Positions 47,004 to 59,300 of a stretch of DNA of 64,000 nt are shown piece by piece. A model generated the notes under the pieces. The model searched no databases, was not told the DNA's origin, and saw only the letters and a list, made by a program, of their open reading frames with translations. The DNA is from Chelonoidis abingdonii (lineage: Eukaryota; Chordata; Testudines; Testudinidae), in NCBI RefSeq assembly GCF_003597395.2, contig NC_133771.1, positions 49,126,776-49,190,775 on the forward strand. The letters are read 5' to 3'. A program made the translations under genes and the position numbers. How positions within the stretch are numbered: the first letter of the stretch is position 1; each line of letters starts with the position of its first letter.

Positions 47004-48719
47004 TTGCCAGGGAGGTGGGCACCTGGCCTTTCACATCATTTCACCAGGAGATGTGGGTAGGTAGGATAGAGGAGGAGAGGAAAGGCGGTTTTATATGTAT
47101 GTGTGAATCAGTGATATTTTTGGAGTGTATCTGCCACCCAGTGGAGGACTTCTGCAGAATCGTCATGAAACAGGGCTTAAATTACAGCAAGAATTATATG
47201 GTAAATTTACTACTTCTTTTTTTTAATGCATCTACTGTCTTTTTCTGGTCTGCTTCTGCCACCCAGTGGGGAACTCACATGAAAACCCACTTAATGTACT
47301 TTTCACATGTAACAACTGATTTACAGGTGGGATTTCCTTGGTGTTTTTTAGCATGTTCTGATACCATGTAGGAAAGTTTCTATCTCTGAAATATGCACTT
47401 ATTTTTGTTTTAATTAACTACATTTATTGGTTAGGCACCTCTTAGAGGCAGGGGTGCCTACCATGCCATCGATTCACTGGTCCTTCTTCACCATGGTAGC
47501 TAAGAGAAAGCTATTAAGACTACATAGCTTAATGTAGTCCATTAGAAGGCATTTGGATTTGCCTTGTGGATCACTTTTCTGTTGGAGAAATCAGTGACAT
47601 GGTGCCAGGGTATATTTTTGATGTAACATGTTTTAGTTACACCAGTCCTGGAACGGAGTGGTCATAAAAAGCAAGCAGAACAATCTCCTGTTCCTAGACT
47701 CTCAGCCCAAATACCAATACTCAGGTCACAGGAAGCCTGTCTCAAGAACTGACTCCAGTTAAATGGACTAGGGCAGATAACATTTCTTCATGACTTAACA
47801 CCACTTTTTCAAAGCAACTATCACCAAAAAACATTTCAGAATTTCTTCCAAGACTAAAAACTTGCTCGAACTCTAAGATCTTGTAAGACTATATTTAACA
47901 ACATCCAGTCACCCTTGCCATAAAAATGTCGATATAAATCAACATAAATAGACTGATAGGAACTGAGCTGCTCTGCAGGTATCACCACACCTTGGGTTGG
48001 TGAAAAGTATTCTTCAGCTTCATCCTATTGCAGAATTTCTCTGTGATCAAGTAAGCTTCTGAGGCTTTGCTCAATAAACAGGATTTGGGCCCAAAGCCTA
48101 AATCTTACTATTGATTTTTAAGCAAATGTTTCATTTTGTTATTGGTAATTCTGCATGTAAAATAGTGAAAAGATTTTGACCCAAGGGCTTGATGTTTGAT
48201 GAAGATTATTAGAATTGTTAAATATTTATAATTGTGGTAGAGCCTAATATCCTCAACCAGATTCTGCCTCACTATGCTAGCCACCGTACAAACGTAGCAA
48301 AATGACAATCCTTGTTATAGGTAGCAGGTGGTTAGGGCTGGGGGGGCTCAGCCCTCCCCCCCAAATCTGAGCCACCCCACTGCCTATGTGTACAGCCCAG
48401 TACTCGACAAGGAAAGCTATGTTTCCAGTGGTACCTGGGCAGCAGAACAAGCAGGGGGAGGTAAGGTAAATCCACAGGGCTCTGGCATGGTGGTGCTGGC
48501 AGAGTCTGTCCTAAGTGTGGCCATCACACACTGAGTCTGTCCCTCCTGGTGCCTGTGATCAGAGCTGGGGCTGGTGCTAGTGACAGATGAAGGGAGGGAG
48601 AGAAGGGGGAGGGCCAGACAGATGAGAGGAGACAAGATGAGTCAGGAGGGGAAGGGGTTGCAGAGAAGCAAGGCAAAGGGAGAGACTTCCACAGCCAGCT
48701 GCAGCCACTGGCATTTGCC
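47004..48719. other. No recognised gene
   Basis: No exon is recognised. The stretch 48328-48375 has an inverted 'ggggggctcagccctcccccc' arrangement that could be a DNA transposon end. Nothing else is clear. Confidence 0.45.
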
Positions 48720-49375
48720 CCACACCCAACTCCCCCTGTCATAGACCCCTAACTAATTCCCCAGAGACTCCCAACCTGTCCCTCACAGACCTCATCCATA
48801 GCCCCCAGTCCATCCTTCCAACAGCTCTCACCAATCACCCCTCAATCCCCCTGCCACAGCTCCTATCCAACTCCTCAATAACCTTCCCATCCACCCCCTA
48901 GTCCCAGTTTAAACCCATCCAATCACCTGCTAAACACATCTCAACCCCTCACACACACACACCATATAAACCCACAACCCCACACCAATAAACCTAACCC
49001 CCTCAAAACCTCCTCCTGTCACATCCCAGCTCCCCACCCCACCAACCCATCTCCCCAAATAAATCCACCCCATCTCACAATCCCCCTAACAAGTGCCCCC
49101 GTAAAACATCACCATGCAAAAACCTGCCCCTGCTGCTGCTCACCATCCCCAAGCTCCATTCCCCAATAAACCCACCTCTTCAAACTTTTCCTGCTCTTCA
49201 TTCCCCAATCCCAACCATCCCCAAACCATTACCTCCCTCTTCACCTTTGTCTTCCTGCCAGTCCATCAACTCTTAATCTCCCCAGAGCCCATCTGCTGCC
49301 CCCAACACCAAAATCCATCTACTCTAAAGATCAGCTGAAATGCCCCCAACTCCTGACTGCACCAGACCCTTCTCC
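48720..49375. repeat. C-rich low-complexity sequence
   Basis: About 650 bp of C- and A-rich DNA, with recurring 'ccaactcccc', 'ccccacc' and 'aaccc' motifs and very few G. There is no fixed repeat period. It could be an old simple repeat or the interior of a transposon. The open frame at 49114-49338 is a low-complexity product. Confidence 0.6.
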
Positions 49376-49569
49376 TTTCTTCAATAGTTCTAGTCCCCTG
49401 TGGTTCATCCAGGAACCCGCCACAGAGCCACTCTCCCCTTTAACACTGGCATCAGCATCCTAACTTCACTTTGGAGTGTGATGAGAAGCAAAAGTCGTCT
49501 CAAAATTAGATGCCACTGTAGGCTTCAGGCAAATACCCCTTGCTAAACAATCTATATTGTTAACTACAT

Positions 49570-50330
49570 TCATTACCCCTTATGGACAGTACTGTTTCAA
49601 TTTTCTTTCACTTGGCATAACTTCAGCATCAGAACATATCCAAAAGAGAATCTCTCAGACTGTGTCATGTTTGCCTGGCATTCTTTGCCATGCAGATGAT
49701 ATGCTGGTATATGGCTGAGAGAAATATGAACACTATCAGTAACTACATATAGTTTAAAAACATTTCCAACAAGCCAATCTCAGTCTGAATGAGAAATGTG
49801 AATGTAGAAAAGAGCAGATGAAGTTTCTAAAACAAAATTAGCAAACAGGAAATTCAGCTAGAATCAGACAAACTGAAGGCATTACTCGCCTTATCCAAAC
49901 CCAATGATATTTTTGCTGTAAGAAGCTTCCTGGGCATGAGAAATCATTTTGTGAAATTCTTACCAAATTTAGCTCAGCTAACAAAACTCTTGAGATCTTG
50001 GTCTCAACACGTGGATTTGGAGTAACTCACAACAAAGTTTTAATAAAATGAAAAAAACTACTGACCTCTCCACCTGTTTTAGCACAATATTTGGTAAACT
50101 ATCCAACAGTAGTAGGGGAAACATCTTACTATGGTTTAGGAACAGTGCGCATAAAAATGCACCCAGGACACCAGGGAGCTTTTGCCTTTATAGCAAGCAG
50201 CTGCACAGAAACTGAGCAGCAATACGCTCAAGTGGAAAAGGAAGCTCTAGCAGTCATTTGGGCCTGTCAGTAGCTCAGTGCATATCTGTTTGGCTTTGAC
50301 ACAGAAACAGACCACAAGCCCTTAGTCACA
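49570..50330 (+). mobile_element. Ty3/gypsy-type pol remnant
   Basis: Reverse transcriptase sequence reads LGITSASEHIQKRISQ then HADDMLVYG (the catalytic (Y/F)xDD loop as HADD) at about 49610-49715. The thumb and connection read SFLGMRNHFVKFLPNLAQLT at about 49925-49990. RNase H reads YYGLGT, then CTETEQQYAQVEKEALAVIW and TDHKPLV at about 50130-50330. The order matches gypsy-type pol (RT then RNase H). Several stops break it. No flanking LTRs, integrase or gag are visible, so it is a dead fragment. Confidence 0.8.
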
Positions 50331-50622
50331 TGACTGGGTTAAAAATCCTCTATTTGGAGCCATAACAACTTGGCTTTTATATGCCAAGCCAGTTGGCTGT
50401 TTGGTACATTAAGGATGTTATCCCTCATGCATAGCCGTTTCCTTGAATCATGTAAAGTAGAGGAGACTGTTATCAAAGATAAACTTCCATTAAAAAAAAT
50501 TACTGTAGCTCTGTCTGTTAGTATAACTGGAAAGGCTGTCAATGTCAGGAGATCAGAATAAAAGGCCTCTCACTATCCTCTTTAGAAGCATGATCCTGCA
50601 AAGTGCTGAGCAACTCTGCAAT
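50331..50622. other. No recognised gene
   Basis: AT-rich sequence. The end, 'gatcctgcaaagtgctgagc', looks like one half of a common sauropsid palindromic DNA repeat, which the next hAT element interrupts. Confidence 0.45.
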
Positions 50623-50944
50623 CAGGGCCAGCTCTAACTTTTTTGCCACCCCAAGCAAAAAAGAAGAGTGCCACCCCACCACACCCCACCCCGTGAGCGC
50701 CACCCCACCATAACCCCACCCCCTTCTAGCACCGCGCTGCCACAAGCCCCTGCCCTCCTCCAAGTGCCGCACCAAGGCCATGCCCCCCCGAGTGCCGCAT
50801 CCCCACCGCTCCTGAGTGCCATGCTAGCCCCCGCCCCCCCAGTGCTGCCCTGACAAACCAAAAAAAACCAAATCTAGCGCCGCCCTGCCCCAAGGTGCCG
50901 CCCCAAGCACGTGCTTAGTCGGCTGGTGCCTGGAGCCGGCCCTG
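50623..50944. mobile_element. GC-rich hAT-type MITE, family copy 3 (322 bp)
   Basis: The ends are CAGGGCCAGCTCTAAC and, inverted, CAGGGCCGGCTCCAGGCACC. The flanking octamers tctgcaat and cctgcaat agree at 7 of 8. The interior is made of 'gccaccccaccacaccccacc' and 'gtgccgc' units. It belongs to the same family as the copies at 4647, 11253, 57980 and 62009. Confidence 0.8.
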
Positions 50945-50952
50945 CCTGCAAT

Positions 50953-52029
50953 GCACTAAGCGCTCGAGTTCCACTAGAGTTAGTATGGAGGAGAAGGGGT
51001 TGAGAATGTTCAGTACCTCACAGATGCATTCTGCACATTGCAGAATTAAGCCCTAAAAAGAGCCTTTCCAAAATAAAGAACTGATAATCAGTTCCAGTTT
51101 GACTTCAATATCCTCCTCTTCCTTCTCCAGTCAAGGGTGGATGATGTCACTTGCAGGTCATAGCCTGCAACAGTTCCAGCACTGACGCAAAAGCAATAAA
51201 GACTTGCGGGGGGGGCGGTGTTCACTAGACACTACTCCTCCTCTACCATGGACTCGGATAGCTAAGTAATTTTATTCACAAAATATGAAAATTCCTTAAA
51301 GTGAGAAAGAGTTATTGGATACGAGGAACCTGTATTAGTCAAGTTGTTTGCCACCTGGAATGGTCCTGCTACTCTTTGCAGATGCTGTTGTGGAGGTGAA
51401 GGTATGATTTTTTTCTTCCTGAACAGGCATTGCATACAAAACTTCCATCACTGGTGCTCTAATTTTCCCCTCTGTCAGTCACAGGTCAGCTGAACACTAT
51501 GGTTAACTATTAGGGTAAAGACAATAAAAAAATGTTTAATAACTACTAGATCAATAGTTGAGGACAAAAACTGTGTAAAATGTCCTACCAAGCCATCTAG
51601 AAACTAGTTTGTTGGCATAAGAGCATTCATTCCAAAAGTCCTCTGAAATCCCACAGGATCCATTAGACTTTGAGGGTGGACCATCAGAACAAGTCCTTTG
51701 CTTCAAAAGCTTAGATATTCCCTGATCTCAAAAGAATGGAGATAATGCTTAATCTGTGCACATAGATGTGATCTCTACTCCTTACACTTTCAATCTGATC
51801 CTAAATACTGCATCTGGAGTTTAAGTATGGCTATAAATAGCCTGAGACAATCCCTTGGATGTACTCGAGGCCATGAAATCTGGAGTTCACTCACAAGACT
51901 TATCATGTGAGCACTAAAGTTTCCAAAAACACCATACTACTGTCAGCATATTTATTAGTTCTTTGTACTGCGGTACTACGTAGAAATCCCCAGTTAGGGG
52001 TCAGGGCTCTATAGGTTTAATGCTGTACA
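50953..52029. other. No recognised feature
   Basis: The first bases continue the palindromic repeat split by the preceding hAT element ('caatgcactaagcgct'). The rest shows no exon or repeat end. Confidence 0.45.
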
Positions 52030-52040
52030 TACATAACAAG

Positions 52041-52182
52041 TATCAGAGGGGTAGCTGTGTTAGTCTGGATCTGTGAAAGTAGCAAAGAGTCCTGTGGCAC
52101 CTTATAGACTAACAGACGTATTGGAGCATGAGCTTTCATGGGTGAATACCCACTTCATTGGATGCATGTCATGTTATGCATG
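52041..52182. repeat. SINE-like retroposon with 11-bp target duplication
   Basis: The unit starts TATCAGAGGGGTAGCTGTGT and includes TGTGGCACCTTATAGACTAA and GCATGAGCTTTCATGGGTGA. The undecamer tacataacaag is exactly repeated outside both ends (52030-52040 and 52183-52193). An 11-bp duplication fits LINE-driven retroposition. It is the same family as the piece at 5322. Confidence 0.85.
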
Positions 52183-52725
52183 TACATAACAAGACTGAGG
52201 CAGGGAGCAAAGAACTTATGATCCAAATAAAAGCTGAAGCCAAGCCGAACTACACATAAACCAACAATAGGTCCTATCTTGGGACTCAAATAAAATATTG
52301 ATACATGACAAAAAAAATTTGCAAAAACAGCATGAGAAGTAAATGACACCCTTCCTCCCCACTTTGAGTAAGCAAAAGCATATTACAGTCTGGGTAAAAG
52401 GTGAGTTATGCCTGTTAACGTTTTGCAGGATGGGATTTAGCCCCTGCTGCAAGTAGCAGCATGTCTTCCTCCTTTAATTAGTGCATATATTCCTTGGTCA
52501 TGGAGATATGCAATGGGTGGACTAGCTTATCATCAGCAGATGTCATAAATACTTAATGGTGAGCAGCCTGATTTCAGCCTGCCAAACTGCGAGGAATGTA
52601 TAAAGGCTTAAGAACCCTCATACAGGTCCCTGATCCTATATCTTTTCTTAGGATGGAAACACAGGTTGGCACCACAAGAGATAGACTTCCATAAAATTAA
52701 AACAATCATGTAACGTTTTTCAACT

Positions 52726-52731
52726 TTTATT
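52726..52731 (-). promoter_or_regulatory. Poly(A) signal AATAAA of the collagen gene
   Basis: Minus-strand AATAAA lies about 385 bp downstream of the collagen stop codon, in an AT-rich context with a T-rich stretch shortly after. It is the most plausible 3' end signal of the gene. No transcript evidence is available here. Confidence 0.55.
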
Positions 52732-53111
52732 ATAAAAAGCATTTCCTAGGTACATTCAGAAAAGAAACAGTTGTTTGGATGTCAAATATAAAACATGGCA
52801 TTGCTTTATATTAATATACGTTGTACAACATACTCAACATTTAAAAAGCAAATGCAGTATTTTAAAAACAAATATCCTCTATCTGAACAGGTGCCATTTA
52901 AATGAAATGGTTTACCACTTAGGTAGAATTATCATGTTATTATTTTACACTAAAAATTCAGGAAGTGAACTGGCTTCTAGATTAAACAGTAATTCATATG
53001 TATTTTTCAAAAGGTTTCAATTTTGAAAAAGGAGCAAACACATACTTTGTTCAATTACACTTGTTTTCTTCCACATCAGAGGCTTTCGTGATGTTTCTCT
53101 GAAGTCTTCAC
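52732..53111 (-). other. Putative 3' UTR of the collagen gene
   Basis: About 380 bp between the collagen stop codon and the AATAAA signal. It is AT-rich and free of recognisable transposons. The end assignment depends on that signal being used. Confidence 0.5.
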
Positions 53112-53317
53112 TCACTTTGCTTGCCATACAAAAGAAGATGATGACTCACTTTGCTGATCTACATCATTTGGAAGATAAGGATCGCACCCTGTTTTACATA
53201 TACCTGGAGGCCCTCTAAGTCCTGGGTATCCTCTCAAACCAGACTGTCCCATACGTCCCCGTGGGCCAGGCTGACCTGGAAGTCCATTGAATGCTAGTCC
53301 ACTTCTTCCACGTTCAC
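53112..53317 (-). CDS. Collagen last exon K, end of helix and NC1-like tail
   Basis: After the split Gly it reads [17 protein letters not shown], with a second imperfection at GLAFNG. It runs through [13 protein letters not shown] to [17 protein letters not shown] and a Ser-rich tail ending WQAK and TGA (53112-53114). FACITs carry two Cys at the COL1-NC1 junction, usually four residues apart; here three residues lie between them. The acceptor is TTTCCTAAG. Confidence 0.85.
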
Positions 53318-56300
53318 CTTAGGAAAGGGGCAGTGAGTAAGAGAAATCAGGCAATTACAGTAATACAGGTTAGAGATGGAAAGACCTGTGGTCTCCCTAG
53401 CCTCTCTCTCTTGCCTACCTGGTGATCTGGCACCAGCAGTGATGTTGAGACTCCACCAACGCCCATTAAGCTATGATGCTCAAGACCTGAAAGTGTGGCT
53501 GGCCGTACGCAGGGTGGACAGGAAAGGTCATGTTAAGTAGATGTGTGCAGTTTGGCCTGACATGATACAGCCTTTATGAAAAGGTTCTTTATATGGATAT
53601 TGGAAAGTATCCACGTAAATAATTTTGTCAGAAAAGCGGCATGATCTTTATTTGCTTTTGATTTAGAGAAAACCAATTATGTAGAATTTTCACTATTTAA
53701 ATAATCAGACTGTGTTAATAGTCTACTCTAAAGTGTTTCATCCGCCATGACAGGCTGCAGTGCAAAATACAACCTATTTGGGCTTTACATGGTGCCTTTT
53801 ATATATCTTTTGAGAGGTTTGCCCCAGTTTTTGAAAGAATTGCACATATACAGGATCATATGAGCATCAATTCACAGGACACATCTCGTACATCCATACC
53901 ACATTAAAATGTTTACCAAAACCTACCATAAAACAGTACGTACTGTACAAAATGAATGCAGAATATACTTAATATATTTATAGCAAGAAAGATTTCAAGA
54001 GCAAAAAGGAGTACCTCTTGGGCCCTGATTTCCTTCAAAGCCAGCAAATACAAAACCTTTCGGACCTCTATCTCCTCTGTCTCTGTGTTCACCTAAAATT
54101 TAAAAATAATTAAGTGTCTTTAAATGACTACCATATTTGTCAACAGCAGCACTTTCACACTTGTGACTGCTGTGATTTATTCAAACAAATATTGCAAAAA
54201 AAATATTTTCCATTTTGAAAACATTTTACCTTTTGGTCCTTGTTTTCCTGGGTCACCAACATCGCCATAAAAACCTTTAGGTCCATGTTCTCCATCAGCT
54301 CCATTTAACCCAGGTTTGCCCTATAGAAATGCTAAAAATATTACAGTACATGAAACTACTCGATATTTTTTTTGTGTTGTTGAATTCCAATCAGTACGAT
54401 CAGATAAAATACTGTAACTATATAAAAATTAAAGGATTAGCTACACTGAAAGGAGAAGAGTCCAAATGTCACCTTAAAAATCAAAAGTATTTGACTTCAA
54501 TCAACTTTCCTACTCTCCAACAATAAAACATTTAATTCAATTCACAAATGAAGAAAGAACTAAGGGTTATTAGAAGTCTGCTTACTTTTATGAAAAAGTC
54601 ATAGTAAAATGAAAAATCAGTAAAAAATAGAAAAAGCACAGTTCATTTTTACATAGGAAAATTCCTATTGTAGTTCATTATGCCCACCATAATAAGGCAA
54701 GAGCCAAGAATATTTGAACTAGATAAAGATCATGTGGGGAGAAGGATTAAGGCATCCACAAAGGCCTCAATTTCTCTAGAAGATCGAATAGTGTTTAAAC
54801 TTGATTTTTACCAATCAAATTAGCTGACATGGCGCTGCTGACCACTGCTGACTAGGCCATGGCACAAAGACAAATTGTTGTTTAATATTATGTTATATAG
54901 TTATGGATAAACACTGGTCCCAGTAGGGTTTATTCATAATTGAGTAGATGCTAAACACAACTTTCCTTTTCCATATCAGGCAGTCAGCAATGGTAAATAT
55001 CTCATCTAACTTGTTACATCTGCCAGGGGAGAAAACCCAAAAGCTATTGAAAACAGGCTGTGTGTTTGGGAGGTATTTTTTACCCACCCACCAGTGCAGT
55101 TGGAAAACATGAATATAAGAATTGCGGGAGGGGAAAGAAGGGTGATCTATATGTAGGAGCGAAGTTGCAAGTGACTCTATATATCAAGAATGAAGGGTGA
55201 ATGGGGTATACTGAAAGGAGTTCAGAGGCAACTGAGTGAAGTGGGAGAGCAAAGAGTGATTAGGCCAAAGAAATAAGATGGAACAAGGCTACAGAAAGAT
55301 TTGAGAAACACTAGGCAGATCTTTAGTTGTATACTTTGGAGTAGAGAAGGTAAAAAACTGAGGCAACGTTGCATGCTTGCAGCTTGGCACTGTACTCTGG
55401 GAGTTGGAGTCACCAGCCAGGAGGAAGTCAGCATTTAAAGATTTGAAGGCATTAGTAAAATGTAAGTTTTAATTTGTTTACTATTTGTGTATTACTTCTA
55501 TTAGGTGATATTAACCTTTATCCAACATATTAACCTAAACTTTCACATTGAAATAAGCTTTTTTTTTGGCCATGCTATTCCAATTTTGCATGCAGTATCT
55601 TATTAGTCCATTCTGTTCAGAAAAGATTAATTTCTATATTTGTGGAAAAGGTCACTAAATATAGCTGTTCCCTGGCTTGATGTTTAACTTTAGGTTATGA
55701 AACTAAATCTCTTTTTTTAGAATACTTCATACTGCAGACAGTCATTTGCATATAATAATACAGATACCTAAAGAACCATGAAGATGAAAAGGAACAGCTC
55801 AGAAATATTACCAGGAAATCTTAAACTTTTAAAAGTTTCTTACCATTTAAGTTACTTATTTTAGATTATGTGAAAGGGTATTGGCTGCAACACAATAATG
55901 AATGTGATAACTCTGAAAAATAAGAACTACTTAGGCAGTTACTCATGTGTTGTACTGTAGGTACTGGAAAATACTACTGCGCTGTACACAATGAAGTTAT
56001 GGTTCCTCAAAGGTCAATATTTCATAGATTAGTGGGTAATGAATGCCATGGTTATGAGTCAGAATTTGCCTTTGGAGCTGTCAAACATCATGATAGCACT
56101 CAATAAAAAATTTTGTTTCATATCACTTTTTAGCAGCTTAATTACTTGTGAAAAAGGTCATTACATTACTGTTCAGCTTGTAATTGTATTAAATGTACTT
56201 GTCTGATACAGCTCCACTACACATTTCTTTAAGCTTAAGATAACACAGTTATGATCTCAGGTTTTTTTTCCAACATGTTAATTTCTTCCATAGTAGTGTT

Positions 56301-59300
56301 GTACTTGTTGGAGGAAAATGGGTCTTCTCCTGAAGTCAATACCAAGCTCACATTGATTTCAATGGGAGCAGGATCAAGCACAATATTGCCACATGGAAAA
56401 ATGTTTTCTATTTTTTCAATTCATGTGTTAACTTCATTTAACAATGTTTTCAGTGTTTCAGTAACTGGTTAATTTTTTTTTTAATGGTTTGTTTTTCTCC
56501 CCCTGTATAATTACCTCTTCTCCAGGGTGTCCAGGCAAACCAACAGGTCCTGGAGACCCCATAGGCACATCTCCATAAAGCGGGCACGTGCTGGCACATT
56601 TCCTCCCAACACTATTGGCAAACATTGACATTTGTTCTGAGACGATTCGTTTGCACACTTCTATCACATGAGCTGCTGGGAAAGGCAGCCTCTGCATGAG
56701 GAGAACATGAGAACAACCAGAGAAATAAAATATGCAGGAACAGTTCCATTAATAGCATAACTCGCTGAAACACCTCCTGAGTTTCCTTAATTATCCATGT
56801 AACATTTGGCTGTGCTGTTCTTTGTCACTGTACAGCTAATTTTATGATAACTTTAAAAAAGATTTCCAAGCATATTAATAAATGAATCTTGTTAAACAAT
56901 TATTTTACAAAAACAAGCAATTTTTACAAGAAAATGCCTGATGGACTAATTTAGTTTTTAAATAAAAATTTAAAACTACTGAGCCAACTTCCTCCCTTCT
57001 ATAATTCCACTAACATGAGGAATGAATTTGGCCACCTTCTCCAATTCTGATCCTACTTACACATGTACAATCACATTTATTACAACATGCATGTAACTGT
57101 GAGCAGAATTTGATACACCATCTCACAACTTTGAGTACTTAGTTTCTTCTGTAATATTTTAGGTCAAAAGAACTGTAAGTCTTACAGGAGGTCCAACTGA
57201 TCCAACATTTCCTGGTGAACCCTCATCTCCAGGAACACCCTGTTCTCCAGTTTGGCCTCGGGATCCAGTCTTTCCTGGTGGACCTCTTTTACCAATAGCG
57301 CCTTCTGGTCCAATTGGTCCTTTGTCTCCAACCTAAAACGAAGATTTGACTTTGTTAGTAAGTAAAGATTTCTTAGAATGGTGTTTGAGCAATTATGGTT
57401 TGCTCTTGTTGGTTTTAAGTTCAAATATCATACACCTTTGATGAGTGCAGTACAATTATCCTAAGATAAAGACAGAACAGCAAGGGGGTAAAAGGTGTTT
57501 TTACTTACATTTCCTTTTGGTCCTTTAACTCCTTTTTCTCCCTTTAAATATAAATACAAATACTATTTTTGGCACTGAAATTCATACAATAATATTTCCC
57601 ATTGCTTTGTTTGCTATCCTTGTGTAGAAGTAAGAATGTTAATACCTTACAATTATGCAGCATTTTTCATCCAGATCCAAAACACAGTTGCAAATTACAA
57701 AATAGGAGTATGAGAGGTCATTGGGCATATCATTCAAAACTTCTGTTCATAGAATATATATTCATATAAGGCCAAATCCTCAGCCCAGCATCCACCCATC
57801 TTTGACCCAAGTTTGCATAGCAGCTGTTGAGACACTTTGTTGAGATTACTTCTACTGTATGGCCCAGATTTTTAGGCTTTATGGCATTCCGTGTTGCAAT
57901 GCCTAATTGATATAGGGATTTTCTCATTTTCAAAAGGACTTTAGGAGCCAAGATCTTGAGCTCTGACATGCCTTAATCCCAGGGGCAGCTCTAGGTATTT
58001 TGCCTCCCGTCCCTGCAGGAGGTCCCCAGTCCCGCGGATTTGGCTGCAGCCTGTAGGAGGTCTGCTGATGTCGCGGGACCAGCGGACCCTCCGCAGGCAT
58101 ACCACCGAAGGCAACCTGCCTGCCACCCTCGTGGCGACCGGCAGAGCGCCCCCCATGGCTTGCCACCCCAAGCATGCGCTTGGCGTGCTGGTGCCTGGAG
58201 CCCCCCCTGCTTAATCTCTTTTGAAAATGAGATTTAGTCTCTTAAAACAGTTAGGCATTGCAACACTGAGTACAGCAACAGCTAAATACCTTTAAAAATC
58301 TGGGTCTCTATCTGATTGTTTATTGAAATGTGATATTCACAGTCTACACTGTACTGACTAGCTACGTAGGTCATTCAGGGGATTGAAACAAAGCCATCAC
58401 ATTTATATAACAGAGCAAGTTGTGCAGTTTACAAACCAGTATACAATTCAATAAATTCACCAGTGGTGAATATTCAAGAACACAGGCTAAACATTTGTGT
58501 CTCATGAACACTTGCACTAGCAAAGCTTGTTTGCTTGAATGCTTGTGGAAAGTGAATGTGGAAGTGCTGTAAATAGGGTTGAAGAATTTTGATTGCAGTA
58601 TCCACTTCGTTCTGCATGGGACATTTAGGCCAATATTCTCAAATTTTGAGTGTCCAACATTAGGCACCTAAATAAAAGGCCACATTTTCAGTGAGGCTGA
58701 GCACTGCACTCTCACTGACGTCAGCGGCAAACCAACACATCAGTAACTAATATTTGTTGCTTGCAAGATTCTTCCTTTAATTTTACTTACCAGTGCAAAG
58801 TTCCACATACCATAAAAACAGTAAATGTCAAAAGCTATGGTGTTGCTAATATCTATAGGAAACTAATATGAGTGTGTAAAACTATAACAATGCGAAGAGT
58901 GTGAACAATGAATTAGTTACATGTAATATTCAATTACACATACACCTCTACACTGATATGATGCAACCTGATATAACACAAATTCGGATATAGCATGGTA
59001 AAGTAGCGCTCTAGGGGACATGGCTTCGCGCTCCGGTGGATCAAAGCAAGTTCGATATAACGCGGTTTACCTATAACACGGTAAGATTTTTTGACTCCCG
59101 AAGACAGCGTTATATCGGGGTAGAAGTATGTGTCATATATTACTGTACCTTGTCACCTTCTTGACCCTTTATGCCTGGAACACCAGCATTTCCCTGCACA
59201 GAGAAAGAAACCCCAAACAAATATTATAATTATATTTTTTTAAGAATAGTCACAACAAGACTTAATGCTTCTATTCATTTTTTGTGAGCATTATCAAAAG

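Noticed and set aside
48720..49375. C-rich stretch considered as a tandem minisatellite
   Set aside because: There is no constant period or repeated unit, only biased composition.
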